A program made the translations under genes and the position numbers. From assembly GCA_020466095.1 (NCBI GenBank), contig CM035809.1, positions 21,954,942-22,018,941 of the forward strand: a DNA stretch of 64,000 nt, read 5' to 3'. The notes under the pieces were generated by a model. That model worked only from the letters and a program-made list of their open reading frames with translations, was not told the DNA's origin and made no database searches. Of the stretch, positions 33,961-47,200 are shown piece by piece (the first letter of the stretch is position 1; the number at the start of each line of letters is the position of its first letter). The DNA is from Chlorops oryzae (lineage: Eukaryota; Arthropoda; Insecta; Diptera; Chloropidae).

Positions 33961-35290
33961 TTAAATTTAAATTTAAAAAGATTAAATAAAAAATATAGGG
34001 ATTTAAATCAAATTAAATTCTAAAGAATACAGAATTTCAAGATTTTTTCCATTTCAAAGAGAATATGCGATATGTAAACACGTGCTTATTTACCTTCAAA
34101 GGACTACAGAAAACACTCCATCAAAGAGAAAATTTACTCGAAAATGAGTCAACAATTTTGCTATTTGTCGTTTCTCTTTATCAATTGTTGTCTCGGCTTG
34201 GACTGCTCTGTGGCTTTATGAAATATTTCTTTTATTACTTCTTTCGATACCCTGCGCTAACATTCGAGCACTGGTGCTCGAGGAGGCCCAATCAAACAAG
34301 ATGTGCCCATTACAGGCGCTGCTTATTGAGGCCAACAATAAGTCAATAGACAAATTGTTACAAGTCAAGTCAATATGCATTTCCAAAGTCTAGTTAGACA
34401 TGAAATTTCTTCCTCCTCACGCAGTTGCATTCACATTCACCGCATTCACTCGGGCACTCGGCACTCTGCTGTGTGCCTCTTTCTTCTTTCGAAACTCTTC
34501 TTACTCTATCAAAAAATCAATATTTACTTTTGCATTTCAAATGCGCGTAATTCAATTATACCAGAAGAACGTCGATTTTGAGGAGATGTGAGGCGACGGG
34601 GGCTGCTCTGACCATTTTCAGGCACATTTTTGACACGCTTTGCTTATCGCTTTTAAGCATTTATCGAATGTTTTGTGTGTATGTATGAATGTATATGGGT
34701 AAGCAGAGAGATGTGTGGAATGTGTGGGGATCGAGCAACAGGTGCGCAGCAGTTATTGGAAATGCCATCGCCGATAAGTCTACTCCAACAACTTCTTTAG
34801 GTAATTGCCTATAAATTCCCAATAACGAGGAATTGGGGCTTTGTAGTGTTTACATTTGAAGCGTAATCAGTGCATTTGAATCGTGCAGTGCCGTTGGGCT
34901 TTTGCTTCAAAATATTTGGAAATGCTATCGGGGCAGCTGATAAAAAGTTGAACGATAAGATTGCAGGCGCTGAGAAGGGAGAAAATATTTTACGTACGTA
35001 CAATTTTTTCTGAACTTTCAAAGAATTTGTTTGATCAAGTGCTTTACTATTTATGGAGCGAAAATAACGGACTTTCGCAATGTAATCATTTTTTGTATCG
35101 ATTTGGAGCTTGAAGTCGATCATTTTTATGGGCTTATAAAACTTCGATGTTCTCTATTGAACAAATTTTTTTTGTTTTATTTTTTATTTTTATTATTTTA
35201 TTTTTATTATTTTATTTTTTATTATTTTTTTTTTATACCTATAGCTTTTAGTTATTTGAAATATTTTTCTAATTTTTTGTTTGTTTGTTT
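33961..35290. other. intergenic, nothing recognised
   Basis: AT-rich with a slightly GC-richer part (34240-34760). Overlapping short frames at 34065-34591 show no domain. A T-rich tract lies at 35165-35290. Confidence 0.4.
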
Positions 35291-36366
35291 ATACCCAGCG
35301 TAAGCGGGGTATATTAGTTTTGTGCAAATCTTGTAACAGGGAGAATTAAGCTCCGGAGATATAGAAAAATATATATAGAAATGATCAGGATCAAAAACTG
35401 AATCGATTTAGACATGTCCGTCTGTCCGTCTGTCCGTCTGTCCGTCTGTCCGTCCGTCCGTCTGTCCGTACTGTCCGTCCGTCCGTGGTCGGATCTCCTC
35501 CGAAACGGCGGACCAATCAAGTCGAAATTTGGCACACAGGTATATCGGGAACCGAGTGTGATCCTAAGTAAAAATGGGAGGACATCCGCCCACTGCCACG
35601 CCCACAAATGAATTTATTGTGTTTTCAATAAAATGCTTGTAACTTGCGAACCACTCAACACATTCCATTGATATTTGGTGTGCTGGTAAACTACGAAAAG
35701 AGACATTTTTTGGCAAAAATATGGACGCCGCCCTCCTCGAGCCACGCCCACAAATAAGCCCAAAATAAGGTCTTATCGTAACTTCCGAAGTAAAAGGCGT
35801 AGAAGCTTCAAATTCGCAGCATAGGTTGACCAAGGCAAATGAAAGGTGTAGGAACAAAAATTTATGTAGCCCGCCCACTGCCACGCCCACAAATAGAGAA
35901 TTTTCATAACTTCCGAAGTAAAAGGCGTAGAAGCTTCAAATTCGCAGCATAGGTTGACCAAGGCAAATGAAAGGTGTAGGAACAAAAATTTATGTAGCCC
36001 GCCCTCTGCCACGCCCACAAATGAAGATTTTTCGTAACTTCCGAAGTAAAAGGCGTAGAAGCTTCGAATTCGCAACATAGGTTCACCAAGGCGAATGAAA
36101 GGTGCAGGAAAAAATTTTTTGTGGCCCGCCCACTGCCACGCCCACAAATAAAGATTTTTCGTAACTTCCGAAGTAGAAGGCGTAGAAGCTTCAAATTCGC
36201 AACATAGGTTCACCAAGGCGAATGAAAGGTGTAGGGAAATAATTTATGTTGCCCTCCCACTGCCACGCCCACAAATAGAGAAGCAAAACATAGTGCGCTC
36301 ATAATGTCGGGACGCTGGGTATTTCAAAGTCGGGCTTGACCGACTTTAGCTTTCTTACTTGTTTTT
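35291..36366 (+). mobile_element. (GTCY)n mini-me/INE-1-like element with expanded internal array
   Basis: Begins ATACCCAGCGTAAGCGGGGT (possible 5' stem-loop), has a TA-rich run, then ATCGATTTAGACATGTCCG leading into (GTCY)n at about 35413-35487. It ends with the hairpin AAAGTCGG..CCGACTTT followed by AGCTTTCTTACTTGTTTT. Known dipteran mini-me and INE-1/Helentron-type elements share a (TA)n plus (GTCY)n core and a 3' hairpin. A second, compact copy is at 51120-51437 with the same two ends. No protein is encoded; minus-strand frames here are repeat shadows. Confidence 0.75.
35737..36280. repeat. 128-bp tandem array, 4 copies, inside the (GTCY)n element
   Basis: ACTTCCGAAGTAAAAGGCGT starts at 35781, 35909 and 36037, and a variant at 36164, giving periods of 128, 128 and 127. 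Each unit also contains GCCACGCCCACAAAT and AAGGC(A/G)AATGAAAGGTG. The copy at 51120-51437 has the GCCACGCCCA block only once. Confidence 0.9.
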
Positions 36367-36769
36367 AATTTGTTTTTGAGTGAAAATTGAAATATCTCAT
36401 TTCCTAGGGGTGTTTAAAAAAGTTATTACGTGGTTATTGGAGGTGATGGATTTGTCATTTCAAAAACTTATTTCAAATTGGAAAAAACTTTATATACCTA
36501 CGATCGTATAGGGTTAGTGAAAGGGTCTACTTATTTTCAAGAATGGTCTGAGGAAAATTTCTAGGGGTGGTCAAAAGAAAGTTAAGGTATAATTAAAAAT
36601 GGTCCAAAAATGATCTCAATTTTTTTTAAAAATCGATTTTGACACTTTTTGTCGCCAACTTCTCACAGCTGTTTTAATTCTATTTCTTTTTTTTTTATTA
36701 TTTGTTTGGACAAGTGCTTTACTTTTCTATGGAGCAAAAATAACGGACTTTCGGAGTTTAAAAATTTTT
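36367..36769. other. intergenic, nothing recognised
   Basis: No gene. A segment at 36705-36765 (GGACAAGTGCTTTACTTTTC, then AATAACGGACTTTCG) resembles 35030-35075, so it is part of a local repeat. Confidence 0.45.
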
Positions 36770-37290
36770 GTTAATTAAGAAATTTTTTTTTCTTTTTATA
36801 TATTTTATTATTTTTATTTTTTAAATTTTTTATTTTTATTTAAAAAAAAAAATAATTCTATTTTGAATTTATATTTTTTATTTCTCTGATTTTATTTATT
36901 TATTTTTTTTTTAAATTTAATTTAATCAATTGAGTTTTTTATTTATTTTTTACTTATTTATTTTTTCCTATTAATTGTTTTTGTTTATTTTTTTATTAAT
37001 TTTTTTTATTTCATTATTTTATTTTATTTTATTTTATTTATTTTATTTATTTTATTTATTTTATTTATTTTATTTATTTTATTTCATTTTATTTTCATTT
37101 TTTTTCATTTTATTTTATTTATTTTATTTAAGTATTTATTTTATTTATTTTTTTTATTTTATATATTTTATATATTTTATTTTATTTTATTTATTTCATT
37201 TTTTATTTTTTTATTTGTTTTTATTTTTAATTTTTATTTGTTTTTATTTAATTTTTTTTAAATTTTTTTTTATGATCCTTTTTATTTATT
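36770..37290. repeat. (TTTAT)n-type T-rich low-complexity tract
   Basis: T-rich simple sequence on the + strand, open in one frame as Phe/Leu/Tyr runs. Same type as 21430-22620 and 24405-25360. Confidence 0.9.
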
Positions 37291-38265
37291 TGTATTTGGC
37301 CTAGAAAAGTGTTATAGGTATTTGGAGAAAAACAAAAAATTGTGTAGGAGACAATTTTTCCCACCTATGTATGAACGTGAGTTTATAATCCAACAAAAGT
37401 TGTCGAAATCCCTTTCGATTTTATCAGCTTAACCCTTTAATGCAAAACGGAAAAATTTTCCTCACATAATATTAACGATTTATTGCAATGTTGCTCGTGG
37501 TCTTCAACCTAGTTTTTAAACGTTTTTCAAATCAATTTTTTATGAAATTTTTTGAGAAATTCAAATAAAGCAAAGGAATGTATTTAATTGAGTCAGGCAT
37601 GCATCGAAGTTCTTCAACCAAGTTGAAGACCTGGTCCCTTACTGTTTAAACTATTGCTAAAACTTTGTAGGGGAAAAAGCTTCCTTTATTCTTTAAAGGG
37701 TTAAATGGAGTTTCTTTGTGAGCGTTGCCACCCCTAAGTGATTTAAATTGTAAAATTGAAGTTTGAAGTTAAACAAAATTTATGCCATTGAGTTAGAAAG
37801 GCGTTACAAGCTCAAACTCTTTCCTTGAAGCAGAAGAAAAACGTCTCTTTACAGACTTCAAACACTACACACACAGTAGGTTGAAGAAAGTAACATAAAG
37901 TGGCAAAAAAAAAAGTCCTATTGCGAAAAATGCAATGCATTGGAAAACAAAGACAGCGAATAGGCGAGAGATTTTCCCATTGAAGGCACAAGGCGGATTA
38001 TTGGAGCCGCATGGGCCGGCCCGCGCTCTCAAGGAAATTAGAAAAAAAATAATAAAACGAACTGGAAGACCGACCATGACTGGCACAACAAACAAATGCA
38101 AAATGCGCAATGCAAAATGCAACAGTAAACGATGTTAAAACTGATAAGAAGTGCGGCCAAGAACGAAAGCCAAAGCAGAATGACGGCTCAAAAAGGGGCA
38201 ACGCGAAAACTGGTCTTGCTCAAATTCAAAAGCGTCAAACGTTGTGGAAGCTACTTTAAGCTGGT

Positions 38266-38301
<36 letters not shown>

Positions 38302-39219
38302 GAAAAGAAATACGTAAATAAAAACCAGTTGGCCAAAGAAAACGAAGAAGAAAACGAAGAGAAATAGTAATAAACACGCAGCGTAAATTGTTGAGCAAGA
38401 GGCACCCACCCCTGGTATTTTGTCTTGGAATGTTTTTTGTTTTCTCCGTCTGATCCGTCGTCTTCTTACGCTTCTTCTTCGTCTTCGCTAAGCCGTCAAA
38501 GTAAATATAAAATTCACTTTTTTTCCACTCCTTCGTTTTTGTGATTTTTATTTTGACTACACATCATCTGAGGGGAGCGCCCCAAGTGGATCTTTATAAC
38601 AAAAGCGAACGATTTACCTGGAAAACATTATGCTTTAAAAGCGAAAAGAACACCAAATGAGACGCAAAATGCGAACGAACGATGAAACGAAATCGAAAGA
38701 AATTAAAATCATGTTTGGAATTTTAATCCCCCTTTGGATTTAAGGCGGCTTAAGTCTCAATAATTTCAATTATATCAAAAATTGAGGGTGAAATAAAATT
38801 ATCGGCGATTCATGATCGATTCTATAACCGACGACACGACCCGATACGATCAGAAATTAGATGGTTTTATTCATTTCAAAATGTAGATATCCAATGGGAT
38901 CTCTTCAAAGAAAGAATCGAAGTCAAATTCGAATGAACACCCACCATGGCAAGAAGTTTCAAATGCCACCAATTTCTAATCGTTTTACCCCAATCTACAA
39001 GAATTTTTCTTTGATTCATAATTAAATCCCTTTCTTTTTTCCCCAAATCCTTTATTTCTAATTTTTAATAATTTTTATTTTAATTATTCGAAAAAGGCGA
39101 AAAAGTATGATTCAATGAATCGGGAACAGTGAAGTCCCTCATAAGTGAACGTTCCATTTCAAGCCTTCTACCGAACGTGAGAGACATCTTTCTAGCTTTT
39201 TAACTTATTTACAGCCGTC
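37291..39219. other. intergenic; poly-A run at 38268-38299
   Basis: No gene supported. The stretch 37860-38400 is less AT-rich and carries an uninterrupted run of about 31 A, which could be the tail of an old retro-insertion, but no source gene or target duplication is recognisable. Confidence 0.4.
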
Positions 39220-42200
39220 GTACCTTCAGAGGGGTACAAACTAATGATCATCATAATAAAACAGCTTTTCGTAAAATAAAAACCAAGAAATTTTAGAAAT
39301 ATTTTTTCGAAACATATGTCAATATTTCCATCTCAAAAAAGGTGCAAAAATTAATGGAGGGTTACCCGTTTTTCTGAGTTTCTATACGATGCCGACCAGT
39401 TTTGGTATTGTCTTAGCGTTAAATGAGTTAAGAATCTTAAGATATAAGAAGGTGACATTTTATGAGAGCGTCTACAAGGTGAAAGGTAATATTTAGAAGT
39501 ATTTTCTAAAAATAGCCGGAAAGTTGAACAAAAACCGGAATACACTGAACAAAATTATTTAATTTTTTTTTTTGTCAGAGTAAAATTAAGAAAAAAAATT
39601 GTTACACTCCTTGCATTATTAACTATCAGTCGCCACGTTGTTCATTCTTTCGATCTTGAATAGTTTTTGAGATACCTAAATATCTATAAATTTTTGAAAA
39701 AGGCTTCTAAAGACTGCATATGTCATCTGCATATGTCAAAAAACCGTATCCGAAGCATTTCTGGAGGTAATAACGTCCAAACGCAAGTACTAACGTCCGG
39801 ATGGAGGAACTAACGTCCAGAATAATTTTATATAGGTATTTTATGTTGCGAAAATTACCATAATTATCGTCATCATAATCATCATCATTATGTCTCGGAA
39901 TTTGAATATGTAAAAAAATTCAAAAAAACTATTCAAAAAATATTTTTAAAAAAATGCAAAAATTCAAAATATTCAAAAGCCGAGCTCTAATTATCATAAT
40001 AATAATAATCATTACCATCAAAAAATCATCATAATCATCTTCATCATTATCCTTATTACAATCGTAGTTATAATCATTATTACTTATTATCATTATCATG
40101 ATCATACGAGTAATAATCATCATCATCATCGTTATAAGTAGTAATAATAATAATCATTATCAGCATTATAATCATAAGTAATTAAATTAAACAATTTAAA
40201 TTTGAAAAGATTTAATAATTTTGTTTTAGTTTTTGTTATAAAATTTTTTTTTAATTTTTTTATTTTTTTATATTTTATTTTATTATTTAAAAAAATTTTT
40301 AATTTATTTTAAGTTTTATAGATTTTAATTTATTTTATAGGTATACCTAAATATTTTTATTTACATTTTCTTATGTTTATTTTATTTTATTATATTTTAT
40401 TTTTATTTAATTTGATTATTATTTAATTTAATTTTTTATTTTATTCAAAATTGGGAAAATCAAAGTTGGGAGAATCAAATGATTATATTTCATTTATACC
40501 AAAATTGAAGGTTTCTGTAAATAATTGTAAATATTTAATATAAAAGTTAATTTACTTACATTTTCGAAAGTTTTTTTTTCGCAACGTTTATTCAACATAA
40601 ACAATGTTAATCCAATTGTTATTTGACTTTCCACTGGCAGCGATATTTATTTGTTTAAGAAACATAAGAGATTATTTAACAAATTTTTTCGTGTTTTGCT
40701 TTCTTCCGAGTTTTCTTTTCTTTTCTTGTTTTGCTTCGCCTTTAGCGGAATTTCAAAACCAACCGAGAACACAGGTAACACAAGCGCACGCGGACCTCTC
40801 TTTCGCACCTGTCCGATTTGCGTTTGCAAACGCGTTTCTTCCTATTCACTCATGCGCACACATATTCGCAACCAATGCGACAGCGCGCATTATACGATGA
40901 ATATTTTTTTCTTTTTCGATTGAAAACAAATAAAAGAATACACGAAAAATATCTGAAAATCTCTTATTTTCGTTTTATGAAGCAAATGATAACTTAGTTC
41001 ACAAATCTAATCACCCATTTGCATGATTATTTACGGGAATATTATTTAAACGCACTTTTCACTGGCGAGCATGGCATCCGTCCTTTAAAACACTACAAGC
41101 GACACTTCCCATTTGCGGGGAAAATCTAGAGCTGTAGCAACAGTGATGCCAACTTAGCGCTTTTCGCACTAGATCTAGCGAGTTTTAGAGGCCCACCGGT
41201 AGTGCTGCCGGCTTGTTGGAATTCTACTAATTTTGGTAGAAGTTGTTAAAGATTGTGTTAGGGCTCAGTTACTCTTGATTGGACGTAAGTTAACTTATTT
41301 AATCAGCTGACTTGATATGTTACGTATGGGAGCAGTTACTGAAAACTGATTTTGACTTCAGATCAGAATCTGCGGAAAACAGACTTCTGTAATTGTAGTA
41401 AAATTAAGTTAAGTGAAGCGCGTAACGTATTAACAACGAAAATGTTCTAAAATGCTCGTAAATCTTCGTATCAAACGTATGAGATTCGTTTAATTTTAAA
41501 CCACGAATTTGAGTGTTTTTGTCACCTCACATTTTTTTCTTTGGCTTTGTACAAATAAATACCATTCACAATTGATTTTGAAATTTTCATACGATTTTGG
41601 GAGGTTCATTAGAGCTCTGTTTATCAACTCTGAGTGGACGTAGCGCAAAAACCGCCTACGGCAGCATTTCAATATTCAGTTTTTTCAAGCAGTTAGCCCT
41701 GTTCCAAAGTTAAACTCAGTGAGTCGAAAATTCCGAAAATTAGCTGGCACAATAAAATTGAGTTAGGGCTTTTTGCTGAAATAATTGTTTGAAGTCAGTT
41801 AGGGCTTCTTTTTTAAATGATTTTATATACCAAATTTTTGATCTAAGGACCTTCATTTTTTTTATTATGGTGTAAAGTGAATTTTGAACGTAAGAATAAA
41901 AAACTTTCAAAAACTTTAATATTCTCCAGTATTAGGAGATTAAGTCAACTTAAGCTTAGAAGGTGGGATGTTTTTGAATTTTCACTTTTTTCTATTAAAA
42001 CTAAGCTTTTATGAATTTATAACTAAGCTTTATCAAATCAACTCACTGCTAAACTGAAATAAACTCTGTTAATTTAACCATTCTTGGCGTCTTAATAAAA
42101 TTCTACCAAATTTCGTAGAAATTGCTTAACATTTTTCATTTAGAAGATTGGTAGTTTCACTGTAGACTTGGTAGATTTGCATCACTTCCTCGCCAAGAGT

Positions 42201-42225
42201 CTATACTGAGATGTTCAGTAAATAC
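39220..42225 (+). repeat. 3-kb inverted repeat, left arm
   Basis: Matches 44238-47265 in reverse complement; paired coordinates sum to about 86462-86487 along the arm. Checked stretches are near-identical, with small indels such as 18 bp in the ATC tract. The arm holds ATC-type simple sequence (39860-40165), a T-rich tract (40230-40450), a less AT-rich 300-bp stretch with a 98-codon frame (40604-40900), a truncated GGCTCAGTTACTC-type MITE (about 41255) and AT-rich DNA. No recognisable gene. Confidence 0.93.
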
Positions 42226-42232
42226 TTACACA

Positions 42233-43274
42233 TTAGGAGCCTGTTCACTGCAACATCACAATGTGTGAGAGAGACAACTTATATTTACGCTTCTTAAATT
42301 GTTCAAAATATGCCAAAATTTTTACACCTTCGAAATTAGCGTCCATGTTTGTTTTCATAAATATGTCACAATCAGCTGTTTTTGCATTTACTTTGCGTAA
42401 ATAAATTGATATGTTAATTTCTCTGGCGATGTAAGGCCGAGAATTTGCAACCCTGTGCACTTAATACTTCTGGATTACGTGAGATCTCAGTATAGGCGCA
42501 AGTAAGGCATTTTTACTTCGAAGTAATTCTGATTTTTTTAAATGTGTTTCCAATGGGTGCTTTACCTACTGCATATTTCAGTATAGGTTGTAAAGTAGAG
42601 AAAACTTGGAGATTTCTTAGAAAAATGAAATGAAAATGGCGGCAATGCTTCTGACATTTGGGTGGAAAATTGAGACAAATTTTGTGTAAGTGATTCTGTC
42701 GATCTAAAGTGAATGGATAACAAGAGTGAATGAGATGAATCCTTTCATACATAGTTTTATGTTTTTTTTTGTGCTATTTTTATGTGTTTGTTTACTTCAA
42801 ACTATTTTTGGTAGATTTTGTTGAAAAGATTGGGTAAAATCTTTCTTCGGGCTTACGGCAGCACTGAACTTAACACAAATAACCATTGCCAAGAACCAAA
42901 GTAGCCGAGACGCAATCGAAATCCAAAGCGGCTTAGTTATAAGCGAACACTAAAATATAGGTACAGTTGTAAGTGTATAAAGCTGCAGTTATATCGAAAG
43001 ATTAACTAATATGCTTTCCAGACTAGCCGCTTAGTTCTGCATTTGTCCGTGCATTTAAATGCATTCAGAGCACTCTTAGTGCCCAAATGCATTCGTTACC
43101 TTAATGTAGAAAGGCCCCAGCTAACATATTTGCAAAATTTACTTTATTGCATATTTCAATATATCGCACAATAATCAATAAACCGGCACAATTCAAAATT
43201 TTTTCAATCAGAAGAAGCGTAAATATTAGTTGTCTCTCTCACACATTGCGACGTTGCAGCGACCAGGCTCCTTA
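42233..43274. mobile_element. PIF/Harbinger-like TIR element A (1036 bp) with TTA target duplication
   Basis: The element spans 42236-43271. Ends GGAGCCTGTTCACTGCAAC and, read inward from the right, GGAGCCTGGTCGCTGCAAC continue as about 60-bp TIRs through AATGTGTGAGAGAGACAACT. Direct TTA copies flank it (42233-42235, 43272-43274). TWA duplication plus GG-starting TIR fits PIF/Harbinger. No transposase; the 72-codon minus frame at 42245-42460 lies partly in the TIR and is unlikely to be a gene. A partial inverted copy is at 47858-48619. Confidence 0.8.
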
Positions 43275-43284
43275 TGTGCTAGTA

Positions 43285-44234
43285 CCCAGCCGGATTTTAT
43301 CGCATGCATGACAAAGTCATGGCTGCAGAAGTATTGAAGAATTCAATTGTAAAGAGACCAATTGGTGCTGTTTCGAATGATTTTCTAGTGAAAATTTCAT
43401 GGAAGCAAGAGGTCGTTACAAGAGATTGTTCTTCAAACGAAATTTTCATTTGAAAAAGGGTTGATTACTCCTTCTTTCAATAAAGATCTTATGCAATTTT
43501 CATAAAAACAGTGTTTTGCATATTTTCAAGATGTCTGCCTATGATGAACACATTTTTTCGGGTATGTGATTGGTTTCCCTTTCGCGGGAAAGGTAACTCA
43601 GGATTGAGAGGGAAATTAAATTACTTTAATAGATAATTCCTCCACAATCTAGAGAAAGGGAAATCACATCAGTTGGGGAATTTAATTCCCGGGGAAAGGG
43701 AAAATAATCACATACCCATTTGAGCAAGTTTAATTAACTTCTGCTTTTCATTGAAGTGCATTTAAAACTAAAAATTTGTGATAGAACCAGTAAAGTTTTA
43801 TGTTATTGTTGATCAATACTATGAGCTACCGTTATATTATAGCATAGTCAATGAAGTGCTATCAAAAGAAATGGAAATACAAAATTTAAAAATATAAAAA
43901 ATATTTCTGTTTCTTTCCTTCCCAGATCCCAGTAGCGTTTACTTATTTTAAATGAAATTTTCATTCGTATTAGCAGCATATACTCTATTTTCAAATGATA
44001 TAATCATGCACGTTGGATCCATTTCAGCCAGCCAGCATGTACTCTTTTCTCAAATGAAGCTTTCATGCGATTTAGCTCCATAAACTCCTTTACCACATGA
44101 ATTTTGAAGTACTGAAAATAGCGGCCATCTCCTAACAAAATTCATTACAAGTAAGGGTTAGTAATGCGAGTAGTCGCAGTATGAATTTTCACCACTTCGG
44201 AAGTACTGCAGAAGTAGTGAAATTTCCGGCTGGG
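43285..44234. mobile_element. TIR element B (950 bp), CCCAGCCGGA ends
   Basis: Perfect 10-bp inverted ends CCCAGCCGGA (43285-43294) and TCCGGCTGGG (44225-44234). It abuts element A on the left and the right inverted arm on the right. The right-end sequence TTTCCGGCTGGGATA recurs at 19701-19715, supporting a dispersed family. No clear target duplication and no transposase frame. Confidence 0.6.
43560..43717. mobile_element. short hairpin TIR element inside element B
   Basis: GGGTATGTGATT at 43560 and its reverse complement ending at 43717; arms continue through TTTCCCTTT and CGGGAA. 158 bp; no ORF; no target duplication seen. The CCCGGGGAA words resemble the element at 5655-5869. Confidence 0.6.
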
Positions 44235-44237
44235 ATA

Positions 44238-47200
44238 TATTTACTGCACATCTCAGTATAGACTTTTGGCGAGGAAATGATGCAAATCTACCAAGTCTAC
44301 AGTGAAACTACCAATCTTCTAAATGAAAAATGTTAAGCAATTTCTACGAAATTTGGTAGAATTTTATTAAGACGCCAAGAATGGTTAAATTAACAGAGTT
44401 TATTTCAGTTTAGCAGTGAGTTGATTTGATAAAGCTTAGTTATAAATTCATAAAAGCTTAGTTTTAATAGAAAAAAGTGAAAATTCAAAAACATCCCACC
44501 TTCTAAGCTTAAGTTGACTTAATCTCCTAATACTGGAGAATATTAAAGTTTTTGAAAGTTTTTTATTCTTACGTTCAAAATTCACTTTACACCATAATAA
44601 AAAAAATGAAGGTCCTTAGATCAAAAATTTGGTATATAAAATCATTTAAAAAAGAAGCCCTAACTGACTTCAAACAATTATTTCAGCAAAAAGCCCTAAC
44701 TCAATTTTATTGTGCCAGCTAATTTTTCGGAATTTTCGACTCACTGAGTTTAACTTTGGAACAGGGCTAACTGCTTGAAAAAACTGAATATTGAAATGCT
44801 GCCGTAGGCGGTTTTTGCACTACGTCCACTCAGAGTTGATAAACAGAGCTCTAATGAACCTCCCAAAATCGTATAGAAAATTTCAAAATCAATTGTGAAT
44901 GGTATTTATTTGTACAAAGCCAAAGAAAAAAATGTGAGGTGACAAAAACACTCAAATTCGTGGTTTAAAATTAAACGAATCTCATACGTTTTGATACGAA
45001 GATTTACGAGCATTTTAAAACATTTTCGTTGTTAATACGTTACGCGCTTCACTTAACTTAATTTTACTACAATTACAGAAGTCTGTTTCCGCAGATTCTG
45101 ATCTGAAGTCAAAATCAGTTTTCAGTAACTGCTCCCATACGTAACATATCAAGTCAGCTGATTAAATAAGTTAACTTACGTCCAATCAAGAGTAACTGAG
45201 CCCTAACACAATCTTTAACAACTTCTACCAAAATTAGTAGAATTCCAACAAGCCGGCAGCACTACCGTGGGCCTCTAAAACTCGCTAGATCTAGTGCGAA
45301 AAGCGCTAAGTTGGCATCACTGTTGCTACAGCTCTAGATTTTCCCCGCAAATGGGAAGTGTCGCTTGTAGTGTTTTAAAGGACGGATGCCACGCTCGCCA
45401 GTGAAAAGTGCGTTTAAATAATATTCCCGTAAATAATCATGCAAATGGGTGATTAGGTGATTAGATTTGTGAACTAAGCTATCATTTGCTTCATAAAACG
45501 AAAATAAGAGATTTTCAGATATTTTTCGTGTGTTCTTTTATTTGTTTTCAATCGAAAAAGAAAAAAAATATTCATCGTTAATGCGCGCTGTCGCATTGGT
45601 TGCGAATATGTGTGCGCATGAGTGAATAGGAAGAAACGCGTTTGCAAACGCAAATCGGACAGGTGCGAAAGAGAGGTCCGCGTGCGCTTGTGTTACCTGT
45701 GTTCTCGGTTGGTTTTGAAATTCCGCTAAAGGCGAAGCAAAACAAGAAAAGAAAAGAAAACTCGGAAGAAAGCAAAACACGAAAAAATTTGTTAAATAAT
45801 CTCTTATGTTTCTTAAACAAATAAATATCGCTGCCAGTGGAAAGTCAAATAACAATTGGATTAACATTGTTTATGTTGAATAAACGTTGCGAAAAAAAAC
45901 TTTCGAAAATGTAAGTAAATTAACTTTTATATTAAATATTTACAATTATTTACAGAAACCTTCAATTTTGGTATAAATGAAATATAATAATTTGATTCTC
46001 CCAACTTTGATTTTCCCAATTTTGAATAAAATAAAAAATTAAATTAAATAATAATCAAATTAAATAAAAATAAAATATAATAAAATAAAATAAACATAAG
46101 AAAATGTAAATAAAAATATTTAGGTATACCTATAAAATAAATTAAAATCTATAAAACTTAAAATAAATTAAAAATTTTTTTAAATAATAAAATAAAATAT
46201 AAAAAAATAAAAAAATTAAAAAAAATTTTATAACAAAAACTAAAACAAAATTATTAAATCTTTTCAAATTTAAATTGTTTAATTTAATTACTTATGATTA
46301 TAATGCTGATAATGATTATTATTATTACTACTTATAACGATGATGATGATGATTATTACTCGTATGATCATGATAATGATAATAAGTAATAATGATTATA
46401 ACTACGATTGTAATAAGGATAATGATGAAGATGATTATGATGATTTTTTGATGGTAATGATTATTATTATTATATTGATTATTATGATGATTAGAGCTCG
46501 GCTTTTGAATATTTTGAATTTTTGCATTTTTAATTTTTTAAAAATATTTTTTGAATAGTTTTTTTTGAATTTTTTTACATATTCAAATTCCGAGACATAA
46601 TGATGATGATTATGATGACGATAATTATGGTAATTTTCGCAACATAAAATACCTATATAAAATTATTCTGGACGTTAGTTCCTCCATCCGGACGTTAGTA
46701 CTTGCGTTTGGACGTTATTACCTCCAGAAATGCTTCAGATACGGTTTTTTGACATATGCAGATGACATATGCAGTCTTTAGAAGCCTTTTTCAAAAATTT
46801 ATAGATATTTAGGTATCTCAAAAACTATTCAAGATCGAAAGAATGAACAACGTGGCGACTGATAGTTAATAATGCAAGGAGTGTAACAATTTTTTTTCTT
46901 AATTTTACTCTGACAAAAAAAAAATTAAATAATTTTGTTCAGTGTATTCCGGTTTTTGTTCAACTTTCCGGCTATTTTTAGAAAATACTTCTAAATATTA
47001 CCTTTCACCTTGTAGACGCTCTCATAAAATGTCACCTTCTTATATCTTAAGATTCTTAACTCATTTAACGCTAAGACAATACCAAAACTGGTCGGCATCG
47101 TATAGAAACTCAGAAAAACGGGTAAACCGCCATTAATTTTTGCACCTTTTTTGAGATGGAAATATTGACATATGTTTCGAAAAAATATTTCTAGAATTTC

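Noticed and set aside
35564..36216. Repetitive minus-strand frames of 96-147 codons
   Set aside because: They are shadows of the 128-bp non-coding tandem array in the (GTCY)n element.
40604..40923. Frames of about 98 and 90 codons conserved in both inverted arms (mirror 45538-45867)
   Set aside because: Conservation reflects recent duplication of the whole arm; three overlapping frames are equally conserved and no domain is recognisable. The region could still be a promoter or leader.
42245..42460. 72-codon minus frame with a matching copy at 48395-48577
   Set aside because: It is part of element A and runs into its terminal inverted repeat; similarity is from element copying.
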